Shown: positions 8,486 through 17,585, numbered from the stretch's first letter. The stretch is 64,000 nt of DNA from Bacillus massiliigorillae (GCF_000380245.2 NZ_HG428741.1:933435-997434); one strand, 5' to 3'. The notes: generated by a model from the sequence alone, not told the origin. Translations and numbers: made by a program.

Positions 8486-9394
8486 TCAATCCCATTGGAA
8501 TGGAGTTTCTTGGTAAACATAATAGTTTAACCAATTTGAGAATAATAAATTACCGTGACTTCTCCATTTGTGTGGAGGTTTGTTACCCGGGTTGTCCTTA
8601 GGGAAATAGTTTTCAGGAACATCTATGTCAATACCCTTTTGAATATCTCTTTCATATTCTTGTGAAAGTGTTTCAGATTCATATTCAGGGTGCCCTGTAA
8701 CCATAATATGTCTACCATCTTTTGAACCGACTAAGTATACTCCTGCATCATCTGAAGTGGCCATAACAATCAATTCAGGATGATTATTGATTGCCTCTAA
8801 GCTAACATCTGTATATCTAGAATGAGGAGCATAAAACTCATCATCAAATCCACGAACTAGCTTTTCGCTACAAGTTAATAAATTATGTTGATATACGCCA
8901 TTACATTTCTTTGGTAGTTCGAATTTATCAATTCCATAATGATGGAATAATGCTGCTTGAGCACCCCAACAAATATGTAATGTAGAAGTTACATTGCGAC
9001 TTGACCAATCCATGATTTTACTTAATTCTGCCCAATAATTTACATCTGTGAAGGAAAGCTTCTCAACAGGTGCTCCTGTCACAATCATTCCGTCAAATTT
9101 GCGATGTTTCACTTCATCAAAGCACAGGTAGAATTGATCTAAATGATATTTACTTGTATTTTTTGACTCATGTGTTTTCATCTTTAAGAATGAAATATTT
9201 ACTTGTAAAGGTGTATTTCCTAACAAGCGTAGTAATTGTGCTTCAGTTTTTTCTTTTTCCGGCATTAGGTTTACAATTAATATATTTAATGGGCGAATAT
9301 CTTGAGTATTCGCACGATCATCATCCATTACGAAAATATTTTCACTTTCTAATATATCTTTTGCAGGTAGTTGACTTGGTATTTTTATTGGCAT
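8486..9394 (-). CDS. metA: Homoserine O-acetyltransferase (MetA/HTS family)
   Basis: First committed step of methionine synthesis: acylation of homoserine in the cytoplasm. 302 residues from the ATG at 9394 (MPIKIPSQLP), preceded by AAAAAGGAGG; an in-frame ATG at 9430 lacks a site. Family catalytic residues are present: Cys142 in HICWGAQ, His235 and Glu237 in TGHPEYE. Residue 111 is Glu (TGAPVEKL), the residue reported to make Bacillus MetA use acetyl-CoA; enzymes with Gly there use succinyl-CoA. No SAM riboswitch or T-box is visible in the short leader. Confidence 0.95.
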   Translation of the reverse strand: MPIKIPSQLPAKDILESENIFVMDDDRANTQDIRPLNILIVNLMPEKEKTEAQLLRLLGNTPLQVNISFLKMKTHESKNTSKYHLDQFYLCFDEVKHRKFDGMIVTGAPVEKLSFTDVNYWAELSKIMDWSSRNVTSTLHICWGAQAALFHHYGIDKFELPKKCNGVYQHNLLTCSEKLVRGFDDEFYAPHSRYTDVSLEAINNHPELIVMATSDDAGVYLVGSKDGRHIMVTGHPEYESETLSQEYERDIQKGIDIDVPENYFPKDNPGNKPPHKWRSHGNLLFSNWLNYYVYQETPFQWD

Positions 9395-9590
9395 TAATAA
9401 GCCTCCTTTTTCCAGTTGTTGTTTATACATTTATAGCCATTATAAAGAAATAGAATAGATACATACAACAGTAAAGTTTGATTTTTTGGAATATTTAATT
9501 CATTTAATTGTAAATGATTGAGTAGAGTTTTCCTAGGATAGTCATGTTACAATCGTAATAAAAAAAGTGAAATTGTTTGGGAGGCTAATA

Positions 9591-11285
9591 ATGAGTACAT
9601 CAGTTGAGAAAACAATTAAGAGTGATTTAGACATAGCAAAGAATGCGTCAATGAAGCATATACAAGAAATTGCAGAAGCATTACATTTATCAGATGAAGC
9701 ATATGATGCATATGGAAAATATAAAGCGAAAGTTTCTTTAGATGTTTTAAAACAGCCTAATCAAACAAAAAATGGAAAACTTATTTTGGTAACAGCGATT
9801 AGTCCAACGAGTGCAGGTGAAGGAAAATCAACCGTTACGGTTGGACTTGGAGATGCTTTGAAGAAATTGGGCAAAAATGCCGTTATTGCTATGAGAGAGC
9901 CTTCTTTAGGACCAGTTATGGGTGTGAAAGGTGGAGCATGTGGTGGTGGATATGCGCAAGTTCTTCCTATGGATGATATCAATTTGCATTTTACTGGTGA
10001 TATACATGCTATTACAACTGCTCATAATGCACTTTCTGCTTTAATCGATAATCATATTCATCAGGGGAATGCACTGAATATTGATCCTCGTCGAATTATT
10101 TGGAAACGTGTGTTAGATATGAATGATCGTGCACTGCGAAATGTGGTAATTGGTTTAGGAGGACCTGTTCAAGGTGTTCCACGTGAAGATGGATTTGATA
10201 TTACAGTTGCTTCAGAAATTATGGCAATTCTATGCTTAGCAGAAGATGAGAAAGATTTAAAAAGAAGATTAGCTAAGGTTGTAATAGGATATACATATAA
10301 ACGAGAACCAATTACAGTGGAGCAATTACAAGTTGAAGGTGCTCTAACATTATTATTGAAAGATGCAATTAAGCCAAATTTAGTACAAACAATTGAGCAT
10401 ACACCAGCATTTGTTCATGGCGGTCCATTTGCTAATATTGCGCATGGCTGTAATAGTGTAATCGCTACGAAGATGGCGTTAAAGCTAGGGGATTATGTTG
10501 TTACAGAAGCTGGTTTTGGTGCCGATTTAGGTGCGGAAAAGTTTTTACATATTAAATCGAGAAGTGCTGGTATTCAACCAGATGCCGTAGTGATTGTAGC
10601 TACGATTCGTGCATTGAAAATGCATGGTGGCGAACCGAAAAATGAGTTAGCTATTGAAAATGTAGAAGCTTTACAAAAAGGTTTTGAAAATTTAAAGAAA
10701 CATTGTGAGAACATGGCTTCTTTTGGTTTACCATTTGTAGTAGCATTAAATCGTTTTGTTACCGATAGCGATGCGGAATTAGCAACATTTGCTGAATTGT
10801 GTGCAGAGCAAAACATCCCTTACGAATTAACAGAAGTATGGGGCAAAGGTGGCGATGGTGGCGTTAACCTAGCTAAAAAATTACTTACAGTGATTGAAAA
10901 CAATGATTTAGAATTTTCATTTTTATATGATGTGAGTGATACAATTCCAAATAAAATTCGTATGGTTGCTCAAAAAATATATGGAGCGAAAGACGTAGAC
11001 TTTTCTTCAAAAGCACAGAAACAAATGCAGGAAATTGAAAAGAATGGCTGGAGTCATTTACCGATTTGTATTGCGAAAACACAATACTCTTTCTCTGATG
11101 ATCCATCTAAGTTAGGAAGACCAACTGACTTTACCATTACGGTAAGAGAGTTAAAGCCATCTGTAGGAGCTGGGTTTATTGTAGCATTAACTGGCGATGT
11201 TATGACAATGCCAGGTCTTCCGAAAGCTCCAGCTGCCCTACAAATGGATGTTGATGATAATGGGGAAGCTATTGGTTTATTTTAA
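9591..11285 (+). CDS. fhs: Formate--tetrahydrofolate ligase
   Basis: ATP-dependent formylation of tetrahydrofolate to 10-formyl-THF, feeding purine and formyl-Met-tRNA synthesis. 564 residues, the usual size. Phosphate-binding loop SAGEGKSTVTVGLGDAL near residue 75, then REPSLGPVMGVKGGACGGGYAQV, and the C-terminal LPKAPAAL signature. ATG 9591 follows GGGAGG by 6 nt; the in-frame ATG at 9567 has no site. Divergent from metA and followed after 13 bp by an unknown gene that is probably co-transcribed. Confidence 0.96.
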   Translation: MSTSVEKTIKSDLDIAKNASMKHIQEIAEALHLSDEAYDAYGKYKAKVSLDVLKQPNQTKNGKLILVTAISPTSAGEGKSTVTVGLGDALKKLGKNAVIAMREPSLGPVMGVKGGACGGGYAQVLPMDDINLHFTGDIHAITTAHNALSALIDNHIHQGNALNIDPRRIIWKRVLDMNDRALRNVVIGLGGPVQGVPREDGFDITVASEIMAILCLAEDEKDLKRRLAKVVIGYTYKREPITVEQLQVEGALTLLLKDAIKPNLVQTIEHTPAFVHGGPFANIAHGCNSVIATKMALKLGDYVVTEAGFGADLGAEKFLHIKSRSAGIQPDAVVIVATIRALKMHGGEPKNELAIENVEALQKGFENLKKHCENMASFGLPFVVALNRFVTDSDAELATFAELCAEQNIPYELTEVWGKGGDGGVNLAKKLLTVIENNDLEFSFLYDVSDTIPNKIRMVAQKIYGAKDVDFSSKAQKQMQEIEKNGWSHLPICIAKTQYSFSDDPSKLGRPTDFTITVRELKPSVGAGFIVALTGDVMTMPGLPKAPAALQMDVDDNGEAIGLF

Positions 11286-11298
11286 GTGAGGTTATAGA

Positions 11299-11838
11299 AT
11301 GTCTCATCCAACAGCATATGAAAATTTTAAAGTAATAATAGAGGGCTCTGTGTATGATTATGATTTAACAGGTGATATTGTTGTTGTAAATCGTTCAGAG
11401 ATTATCGATTTATCTACATTAGCTCGCAGATACGAGATCCAGTTTGTGCTACCCAATTGTGATTATATTATTGGTAGCATTATTGTGGATGCTTCTTTGG
11501 CACATCTGGCCGAGGAATTGTTATTGAATAATGAGGATCATGCAGCAGCCAATATTGAAATGCATTTTCTATTTAAAACAAAACAATCTCAGACAATAGA
11601 AAGTATCAAATCTGTAACTGATTGTTTATTTAACGTATGGGGAAGAGATCGCTTTATTGAAACATTTTCTACTGAGGAATATCATAATGGTGAGTATAAA
11701 AGTTCTTCTCAAAAGATAGTTGTCTCGTTTAACCGGGTAGTAACTGAGAATCAAGCTGATGATTTATATGAATTGGTGAATTATGTTATTACTTCATTAG
11801 AAGAAATGCAAAAACAAGGTATACCCTTTGTAAAATAG
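11299..11838 (+). CDS. Hypothetical protein downstream of fhs (179 aa)
   Basis: Not recognised. Acidic, soluble, no signal peptide or membrane segment. The N-terminal half has short beta-like stretches (FKVIIEGSVYDYDL, IVVVNRSEIIDL); the C-terminal part ends in a helix (LYELVNYVITSLEEMQ). It begins 13 bp after fhs with GTGAGG as ribosome binding site, so expression is very likely coupled to fhs, but nothing visible ties it to folate chemistry. Confidence 0.7.
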   Translation: MSHPTAYENFKVIIEGSVYDYDLTGDIVVVNRSEIIDLSTLARRYEIQFVLPNCDYIIGSIIVDASLAHLAEELLLNNEDHAAANIEMHFLFKTKQSQTIESIKSVTDCLFNVWGRDRFIETFSTEEYHNGEYKSSSQKIVVSFNRVVTENQADDLYELVNYVITSLEEMQKQGIPFVK

Positions 11839-11883
11839 TACTTTGTTTTTCAGTTAGCTTGAGTGAATAAAGGGGTGATTAAG

Positions 11884-12360
11884 ATGACCGTATACGATTA
11901 TAATGCAACGTTAATCAACGGAAAAGAAATTTCGTTAAAGCAGTTTGCTGGAAAGGTATTGCTTATTGTAAATACTGCTAGTAAATGCGGTTTTACTCCT
12001 CAATATGAGCAGCTACAAACGATTTATGAGCGTTATAAGAATGATGGATTCCTTGTCTTAGGGTTTCCTTGTAATCAATTTATGACCCAAGAACCAGGAG
12101 ATGAGCTAGAAATAGATAGTTTTTGTCGCCTTAATTATGGGGTTACTTTCCCGATGTTTGCTAAAGTGAACGTGTTTGGTGAAGATGCACACCCGTTATT
12201 TAAGTATTTGGCTCATGAAGCACCAGGTATGATGGGGCTAAAAGGGATAAAGTGGAATTTTACTAAGTTTTTAATCAATCGAGATGGGAAGGTTGTAGCT
12301 CGATTTTCCCCAAAAACGAAGCCTTTTGATATTGAAAAAGAAATAACAAAATTATTATAG
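11884..12360 (+). CDS. bsaA: Glutathione peroxidase family peroxidase
   Basis: Thiol peroxidase of the GPx fold, 158 residues. The peroxidatic Cys is in NTASKCGFTPQY, and LGFPCNQFMTQEPG and WNFTKFLINRDG carry the conserved Gln and Trp/Asn of the catalytic tetrad. In Bacillus such enzymes are expected to use thioredoxin or bacillithiol, not glutathione. ATG 11884 is placed by the AAAGGGGTG ribosome binding site; an in-frame GTG/ATG upstream at 11863 is less likely. No signal peptide. Confidence 0.92.
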   Translation: MTVYDYNATLINGKEISLKQFAGKVLLIVNTASKCGFTPQYEQLQTIYERYKNDGFLVLGFPCNQFMTQEPGDELEIDSFCRLNYGVTFPMFAKVNVFGEDAHPLFKYLAHEAPGMMGLKGIKWNFTKFLINRDGKVVARFSPKTKPFDIEKEITKLL

Positions 12361-12663
12361 AATTTCTGTATAAGAACTGAACTATCTGGAAAAGATAAAG
12401 ATGAACTATTTAAAAGAGGCTTTCTTGCAAGTCGTTTAATAAACGATTGGGTGAGAGAGTCTTTTTTATTTTCATAGAAAAGGGACCGCCGATTTTTCTT
12501 TAGTTGTTGTCTTTCTCAATGAAATATATAATGGGAAAAGTAAGCTAAATATTTCAATTGATAAATATTCATTATGGCTTGATAAATAACGTATATAGAT
12601 AAAATTTATTTTTGATCCAGTTGATGTAATAATCAGCGGGTTTAAGGAGAAGGCATATATAAT
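12361..12663. other. Intergenic region with a possible weak terminator
   Basis: 303 bp. At about 12414-12470 an imperfect hairpin (inner stem TCGTTTA/TAAACGA, outer AGAG/AGAGTC-like arms) ends in T6 and may terminate the peroxidase transcript. Nothing else recognisable; the yfmR promoter must lie in the second half. Confidence 0.45.
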
Positions 12664-14544
12664 ATGAAAATATTAACAGCAGAAAATGTAACAAAGGAAA
12701 TGGCAGAAAAAACATTGTGGAAAAACATTTCTTTTTCTATAAGTGAAGGAGAAAGAATTGGAATTATTGGTGTTAATGGTTGTGGAAAATCAACTTTGAT
12801 GAAAATGATTGCAGGAATGGAAGAGTGCGATCAAGGAGGAATTGTTCATCCGAAGGACTACCAAATTTCGTTTCTATCACAAGATCCTGAATATGATGAG
12901 TCATTAACGGTAATAGAGTACTTATTTGCAAGCGATACACCTTTATTTAATTTAATTAGAGATTATGAGCATGCGTTAGAAGAACTTCAACAACATCCAG
13001 AAAATCAAGCTTTACAAGAAAAGGTATTAGCATTACAGCATCGAATGGATACAGAAAAAGGCTGGGATCGAAGTGCGGAAGGTAAAGTTATTTTAAGTAA
13101 ATTAGCGTTACCGGATTCTACGCAAAAAATTGGCCACTTATCAGGTGGTCAAAAGAAACGTGCTGCATTAGCAAAAGCGTTAATTGAACAACCGGATTTA
13201 TTAATTCTTGATGAGCCTACCAACCATTTAGATGCAGATAGTATTAAATGGCTAGAAGAGTACTTGAATAAATATCCATATGCTGTTTTATTTGTAACCC
13301 ATGATCGTTATTTCTTAGATTCAATTGCAACGAAAATTTGGGAATTAGATCAAGGCTCACTATTTGAATACAAAGGTAACTATGAAAGTTTCCTAGAAGG
13401 TAAAGCAATTCGTGAAGAGAACAATGCAACAACAATGGCTAAAATGCAAAGTTTATTTAAAAATGAATTAGCGTGGATGAGAAAAGGTGCAAAAGCTCGT
13501 ACAACGAAGCAAAAAGCACGTATTCAACGTTTTGAACAGTTGGAAGACGACGTGAAAGGTAAAGTTCAAAACGAAAATTTAGAGATTGAATTAGCAGGCT
13601 CTCGTTTAGGACGAAAAGTAATTGAATGCCATAATATTTCAAAGTCATTTGGTGATAAAGTTGTCATTAATCATTTTTCAAGATTGTTCAAACGTGGTGA
13701 TCGTATTGGAATCATTGGTAAGAATGGTTCAGGGAAGTCAACATTATTACGTATTTTAGCAGATAGAGAGTCCATTGATAGTGGTGAATTAGAAAAAGGG
13801 CAAACGGTGAAAATCGGCTTCTATACGCAAGAAAATGAAGATATGAATGAAAAACTACGAATGATTGAGTATATTCGCGAAGAAGCGGAAGCTATTGAGT
13901 TGAAAGATGGTAGCACAATTTCGGCATCGGCTATGCTAGAGAAGTTTTTATTTCCTATGCATACGCATGGTACTCCAATCTATAAGCTATCAGGTGGAGA
14001 GAAACGTCGTTTATATTTGTTGCGAATCTTAATGTCTTCTCCAAATGTATTATTACTAGATGAGCCTACGAACGATTTAGATACGCAAACATTAACGGTA
14101 CTAGAAGATTTCTTAGATGGTTTTTCTGGCGTAGTTATTACGGTTTCCCATGATCGCTATTTCTTAGATAAAGTAGCTACAGAATTATTGATTTTTAAAG
14201 GTGATGGAGAGATTGGGACGTATTATGGAGAATACAGCGATTATTTAGCGACCATCACACAAGAGAAAGAACGTAAAGAAGTAGTTGAGAAAGCGCCTGT
14301 TCAACCGAAAGAGAAAGAAAAGAAGAAACGTCTTTCTTATATGGAAAAACGTGAATGGGATACGATTGAAGCAGATATTGAGAAAGTTGAAGAACAATTG
14401 AAGCAAGTGGCAATTGACTTAACTTCAATTGGTAGTGACTTTACAAAAGGTCAGCAGCTAATGGAAGAAGAAGCGCGTTTAAACGAACAATTAGAGCAAT
14501 TAATGGAGCGTTGGGAATATCTTTCTGAAATTGCTGAAGGATAG
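12664..14544 (+). CDS. yfmR: ABC-F family ATPase YfmR (Uup-like ribosome factor)
   Basis: Cytoplasmic ABC-F protein acting on the ribosome E/P site; YfmR is reported to relieve stalled translation together with EF-P. 626 residues. Two ATPase domains: Walker A GVNGCGKST and GKNGSGKST, signatures LSGGQKKRAALAKAL and LSGGEKRRLYLLRIL, Walker B LLILDEPTNHLD and LLLDEPTNDLD. The linker between them is about 80 residues (ARTTKQKARIQRFEQL). The C-terminal 60 residues form a coiled coil as in Uup. No membrane domain, so not a transporter. Confidence 0.9.
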   Translation: MKILTAENVTKEMAEKTLWKNISFSISEGERIGIIGVNGCGKSTLMKMIAGMEECDQGGIVHPKDYQISFLSQDPEYDESLTVIEYLFASDTPLFNLIRDYEHALEELQQHPENQALQEKVLALQHRMDTEKGWDRSAEGKVILSKLALPDSTQKIGHLSGGQKKRAALAKALIEQPDLLILDEPTNHLDADSIKWLEEYLNKYPYAVLFVTHDRYFLDSIATKIWELDQGSLFEYKGNYESFLEGKAIREENNATTMAKMQSLFKNELAWMRKGAKARTTKQKARIQRFEQLEDDVKGKVQNENLEIELAGSRLGRKVIECHNISKSFGDKVVINHFSRLFKRGDRIGIIGKNGSGKSTLLRILADRESIDSGELEKGQTVKIGFYTQENEDMNEKLRMIEYIREEAEAIELKDGSTISASAMLEKFLFPMHTHGTPIYKLSGGEKRRLYLLRILMSSPNVLLLDEPTNDLDTQTLTVLEDFLDGFSGVVITVSHDRYFLDKVATELLIFKGDGEIGTYYGEYSDYLATITQEKERKEVVEKAPVQPKEKEKKKRLSYMEKREWDTIEADIEKVEEQLKQVAIDLTSIGSDFTKGQQLMEEEARLNEQLEQLMERWEYLSEIAEG

Positions 14545-14548
14545 AACA

Positions 14549-14590
14549 AAAAAGCATGTAAAGAAAGTCTTTCTTTACATGCTTTTTTTA
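14549..14590 (+). terminator. Intrinsic terminator after yfmR
   Basis: Near-perfect 17-bp stem AAAGCATGTAAAGAAAG / CTTTCTTTACATGCTTT followed by T7. Confidence 0.92.
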
Positions 14591-14693
14591 TTTATCCTGT
14601 TCAAATTCCCGCGAAGATACTCATTTCCAAACGAGGAGAAGAAAAAGTCTTTTAAGTTGGTGATCAACCGAATGTAGTTCAATCAAGTTGTCA
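14588..14693 (+). repeat. Repeat family C, degenerate copy (C1)
   Basis: TTTATCCTGTTCAAATTCCCGCGAAG, TTCCAAAC and TTTTAAGTTGGTGATCAACC align by eye with the better preserved element at 25805-25955 (TTTATCCCGTTCAAACTGGCGC, TTCAAAAC, TTTAAGTGGGAGATAA). The terminal GC-rich hairpin is missing here. Confidence 0.45.
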
Positions 14694-14695
14694 CA

Positions 14696-15070
14696 TTATA
14701 TGTTGTAATTAGATAGCTCTACCAAATTACCATCTGGGTCTCGTAAATAAATAGAATTCATTTTTCCTTTAAAACCAGTACGTTCTACAATACCAAATTC
14801 GATTGGAATGCCTGCTTCTTCAAGTTGGGTCTTTACAATGTTTATGTCATCATTTACTTCGAAGCAAAGGTCGGCACTGCCCGTTTGAATATGTTGAGCA
14901 TGAGGTGATAGCTCTTTTCCTTTTATATGGACATTAATTTTAAAGTCGCCAGTAAAGAGCTCGTAGCGACCTGCTGCCTCTTTTGGAGTAAAGCCTAGCT
15001 TTTTGTAGAAGGAGAGACATTTTGTAATGTGTGCGGTAGTAATTACGAAATGGTCAATTTTTTTAATCAT
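14696..15070 (-). CDS. VOC (glyoxalase/bleomycin-resistance fold) family protein
   Basis: 124 residues with one VOC domain made of two beta-alpha-beta-beta-beta halves. Metal-ligand positions look intact: His in KIDHFVITT and Glu in the closing DPDGNLVELS. The closest annotated relatives are virulence-protein/fosfomycin-resistance-like dioxygenase-fold proteins; the substrate is unknown. ATG at 15070 has AAGGGTG upstream. Stand-alone minus-strand gene. Confidence 0.85.
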   Translation of the reverse strand: MIKKIDHFVITTAHITKCLSFYKKLGFTPKEAAGRYELFTGDFKINVHIKGKELSPHAQHIQTGSADLCFEVNDDINIVKTQLEEAGIPIEFGIVERTGFKGKMNSIYLRDPDGNLVELSNYNI

Positions 15071-15359
15071 TTTTTACACCCTTTTCAAATGTGATTAATT
15101 CTTTTATGAAAGTGTAGTTGTATAAAAAACAGAATTATCATTACCTTCAAATTATACTATGTTTGCTTTCTAAGTAAGGAGGAATAGCTAACAAATGTAA
15201 GTATTAGAAACATTATTATGTCGGTTTTGTGTATTATAACCAAACTTTAAACTCTGATATTAGTATCAGGTCACAAAATATGTTTCTAAATGCAAAGTTT
15301 TCGTATAAAATAAAAAATATCATTTGTGAAACAATGAACTTCCACTAAGGAGAGAAAAC

Positions 15360-15947
15360 ATGAATACTTTTGTTTGTACTGTGCTGTTTATTGTAATTAA
15401 GCTGTTTGGTTTGTTAAAAATTAAAGGGAAAACGAATAAGCCATCGAATCATCGGTATGTTGTGACCTGCTCACATACTAGCTGGATTGATTGCATTATG
15501 TTAGCGATTGCGGTTTATCCAACTCCTGTACACTTTATGGCGAAGAAAGAATTATTTAATCGTTCATTTTCTAGAAAATTTATGGAATCAGTGAAAGCCT
15601 TCCCAGTTAATCGAGAAAATCCTGGACCAAGTGCTTTGAAAATACCTTTGAAAATTTTGAAAAATAATAAATGTGTCGGGATTTTTCCAAGTGGAACTAG
15701 AACAAGTGAAGATGTACCGCTAAAGAGAGGCGCTGTTACAATTGCTATGAAGGCGAAAGCTCCATTGCTTCCAGCCGTATACAAAGGTCCTACAAAGTTC
15801 AAGCAAATACTTAAAGGTGAAAAAGCTGTTGTAATTTTTGGAACACCAATTGATTTTGAAAAAGAATTACAATCAGTGAAGAAGGAACATTTGATTGAAA
15901 GTGGAGTCAATTTATTAGAAGCAAGGATGAAGCAATTACAACTATAA
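15360..15947 (+). CDS. Lysophospholipid acyltransferase (PlsC family)
   Basis: Membrane-associated acyltransferase of the PlsC/AGPAT type, 195 residues. Motif 1 HTSWID (H-x4-D) near residue 39 and motif 3 FPSGTRTS are present, plus a hydrophobic N-terminal segment (residues 1-18). Ribosome binding site AAGGAGAG. A second PlsC-type protein is at 21903-22622, so this one may serve a minor or alternative lipid role. Monocistronic upstream of the brxA pair. Confidence 0.87.
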   Translation: MNTFVCTVLFIVIKLFGLLKIKGKTNKPSNHRYVVTCSHTSWIDCIMLAIAVYPTPVHFMAKKELFNRSFSRKFMESVKAFPVNRENPGPSALKIPLKILKNNKCVGIFPSGTRTSEDVPLKRGAVTIAMKAKAPLLPAVYKGPTKFKQILKGEKAVVIFGTPIDFEKELQSVKKEHLIESGVNLLEARMKQLQL

Positions 15948-16026
15948 GGTTCAGTACACTTTTAATAAAAATTTATTTATAGTATGCTTATGTTACTTAT
16001 TAAACTAATTATTGGAGTGAATGAAT

Positions 16027-16461
16027 ATGTCAAATGCATATGAACAATATATGAAACAAGTATCTCAACCAATGCGTGATGAATTGTTAAACGCAGGTTT
16101 TAATGAATTAACTACAGCTGAACAAGTAGAGCAGTATATGGAAGGTGCAGAAGGATACACATTTGTGGTAATTAATTCTGTATGTGGCTGTGCAGCTGGC
16201 TTAGCTAGACCAGCTGCAACAACTGCTATTGCTGAAAGTACAAATAAACCAAATGCGATTACTGTTTTTGCTGGACAAGATAAAGAAGCTACTGCAAAAA
16301 TGCGAGAATATATGGCAGACTATGTACCATCTTCACCATCAATGGCACTTTTCAAAGGAAAAGAATGTGTTCATTTTATTGCACGTGAAGAAATTGAAGG
16401 TCATTCAGTAGAAGAGATTTTAGCTAATATTCAACAAAGCTTTGCAGACTATATCGCATAG
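16027..16461 (+). CDS. brxA: Bacilliredoxin BrxA (YphP family)
   Basis: Thioredoxin-fold protein that removes bacillithiol from S-bacillithiolated proteins. 144 residues, with the family CGC active site in VINSVCGCAAG near residue 52 and the downstream FAGQDKEATAKMREY and PSSPSMAL stretches. The N-terminus MSNAYEQYM matches BrxA more than BrxB. ATG 16027 sits 7 nt after GGAGTG; the in-frame ATG at 16021 is too close to it. One base separates its stop from the next gene's ATG. Confidence 0.94.
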   Translation: MSNAYEQYMKQVSQPMRDELLNAGFNELTTAEQVEQYMEGAEGYTFVVINSVCGCAAGLARPAATTAIAESTNKPNAITVFAGQDKEATAKMREYMADYVPSSPSMALFKGKECVHFIAREEIEGHSVEEILANIQQSFADYIA

Positions 16462-16462
16462 T

Positions 16463-17233
16463 ATGATTGTTACAACAGCTGGGCGAACAACGGAAGAATA
16501 TATTGCAAAAGCAAAAGCGGTAGCAAACGATTTACAGGTTGCTTATGAGCCTAGAAGAAAGAAATCATTACAAGCGTTATTCAAGATGCATACACTTGTT
16601 GTCGTCGTGGGAAAAGACGGTATTCAGCTTTATCATCAAGATGGCAGTGAGCCGTATTTCTTCCATCCTAATTTAGCGATGGTTCGAGTAAAGCGTCTAA
16701 TGAATGATAGCCATGATGCTTTTATCGAAGTGGCTGGATTAAAGCAAGGTGATGCTTTGCTTGATTGTACATTAGGCTATGCATCTGATAGTATTGTAGC
16801 GAGCTTTGTTGTTGGAGAAACGGGTAAGGTTATTGGTGTTGAAGCAAGCCACATTTTGGCGTATTTAACGAAGATAGGTCTACAAACCTGGGAAGGGCAA
16901 CATGAGGAAATCGAAAAAGCAATGAGAAGAATTACGGTAGTGGAAGGTAATCATTATGATTATTTACAACGTATGCCTTCAAAAAGTGTAGATGTTGTGT
17001 ACTTCGATCCAATGTTTGAAGAAAGCATTGATGAATCAAATGCTCTGCAAACCCTTTCTCACTTTACTTCATTTGCTAGTATTACGGATGAAATAATAGC
17101 TGAAGCTAGAAGGGTTGCACGTAGAAGAATAGTCTTGAAAGACCATTTTCGTAGCACTCGCTTTGAACAATTAGGTTTTACACAGCATATCCGTAAAACG
17201 GCTAAGTTTCATTATGGCACAATTGATCTTTAA
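16463..17233 (+). CDS. ypiP: Class I SAM-dependent methyltransferase (YpiP/RsmJ-like)
   Basis: 256 residues with a central Rossmann methyltransferase fold: LLDCTLGYASDSIVAS as motif I, GVEAS as motif II and VVYFDPMFE as the catalytic-loop motif (D-P-x-[FY/M]), the arrangement of RsmJ-type RNA m2G methyltransferases. The RNA substrate is inferred, not shown. The start ATG is one base after the brxA stop, so translation is coupled; brxA-ypiP adjacency is also the B. subtilis arrangement as I recall it. Confidence 0.8.
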   Translation: MIVTTAGRTTEEYIAKAKAVANDLQVAYEPRRKKSLQALFKMHTLVVVVGKDGIQLYHQDGSEPYFFHPNLAMVRVKRLMNDSHDAFIEVAGLKQGDALLDCTLGYASDSIVASFVVGETGKVIGVEASHILAYLTKIGLQTWEGQHEEIEKAMRRITVVEGNHYDYLQRMPSKSVDVVYFDPMFEESIDESNALQTLSHFTSFASITDEIIAEARRVARRRIVLKDHFRSTRFEQLGFTQHIRKTAKFHYGTIDL

Positions 17234-17241
17234 TATGTAAT

Positions 17242-17285
17242 AAAAACCGCTTGCTGTCGAGATTGACTTCAAGCGGTTTTGTTTT
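17242..17285 (+). terminator. Intrinsic terminator after ypiP
   Basis: AAAACCGCTTG / CAAGCGGTTTT stem with a 16-nt loop and trailing T-rich tract. Confidence 0.85.
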
Positions 17286-17315
17286 AAAAGACAAGAAAGT
17301 ATATAATTTTAGCGT

Positions 17316-17487
17316 TGTCTAACCTTACACCTGCTATGCTCGGAAATAAGCCAATCTGTTTTGAAAACCAAAAGAGGGTTTTCAAGAACAGCTCGTCTTA
17401 TTTCTGCCGCATAGCTCTTTTTTGATTTAGAGTAGTACAAGAAGCATAAATATTAATCAAAAAAGACCGGTGACGTTTTTTCTTATT
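17316..17487 (+). repeat. Repeat family B, copy 1 (structured, ~172 bp)
   Basis: Starts TGTCTAACCTTACACC and ends GACCGGTGACGTTTTTTCTTATT; the second copy is at 26058-26227 in the same orientation and most bases agree by eye. Nested pairing is visible: outer GCTATGC (17333-17339) with GCATAGC (17409-17415), then AAATAAG with CTTATTT, then a TTGAAAACC/GGTTTTCAA hairpin. A second hairpin (CTTTTTTGATT / AATCAAAAAAG) lies in the 3' third. No coding capacity seen. Confidence 0.85.
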
Positions 17488-17507
17488 CAGTATGTAAAAC
17501 AATTATA

Positions 17508-17585
17508 TTAATCAGTAAAGCTTAAGAAAATAAAATATACAAGAATAATGATGCTAAAGATATTGAAAAACCAAATTTCCATCAT
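17508..17585 (-). CDS. Small hydrophobic peptide (25 aa) with a very strong ribosome binding site
   Basis: On the minus strand AAGGAGGAGG is followed 7 nt later by ATG ATG GAA, giving MMEIWFFNIF, a hydrophobic core of Ile/Leu/Phe and the C-terminus LSFTD: a single transmembrane helix. Too short for ordinary gene calling. No family recognised; the size and composition fit membrane sORFs or type I toxin peptides. Repeat B copy 1 begins 20 bp after its stop and could provide the 3' end of its transcript. Confidence 0.55.
   Translation of the reverse strand: MMEIWFFNIFSIIILVYFIFLSFTD

Noticed and set aside
9395..9590. Possible SAM riboswitch or T-box in the metA/fhs divergent region
   Set aside because: The metA leader is too short and lacks both motifs.
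15176..15202. AAGGAGG followed by ATG TAA upstream of the first acyltransferase
   Set aside because: Start-stop only; no longer frame in register with a good start codon. Probably chance or a remnant.
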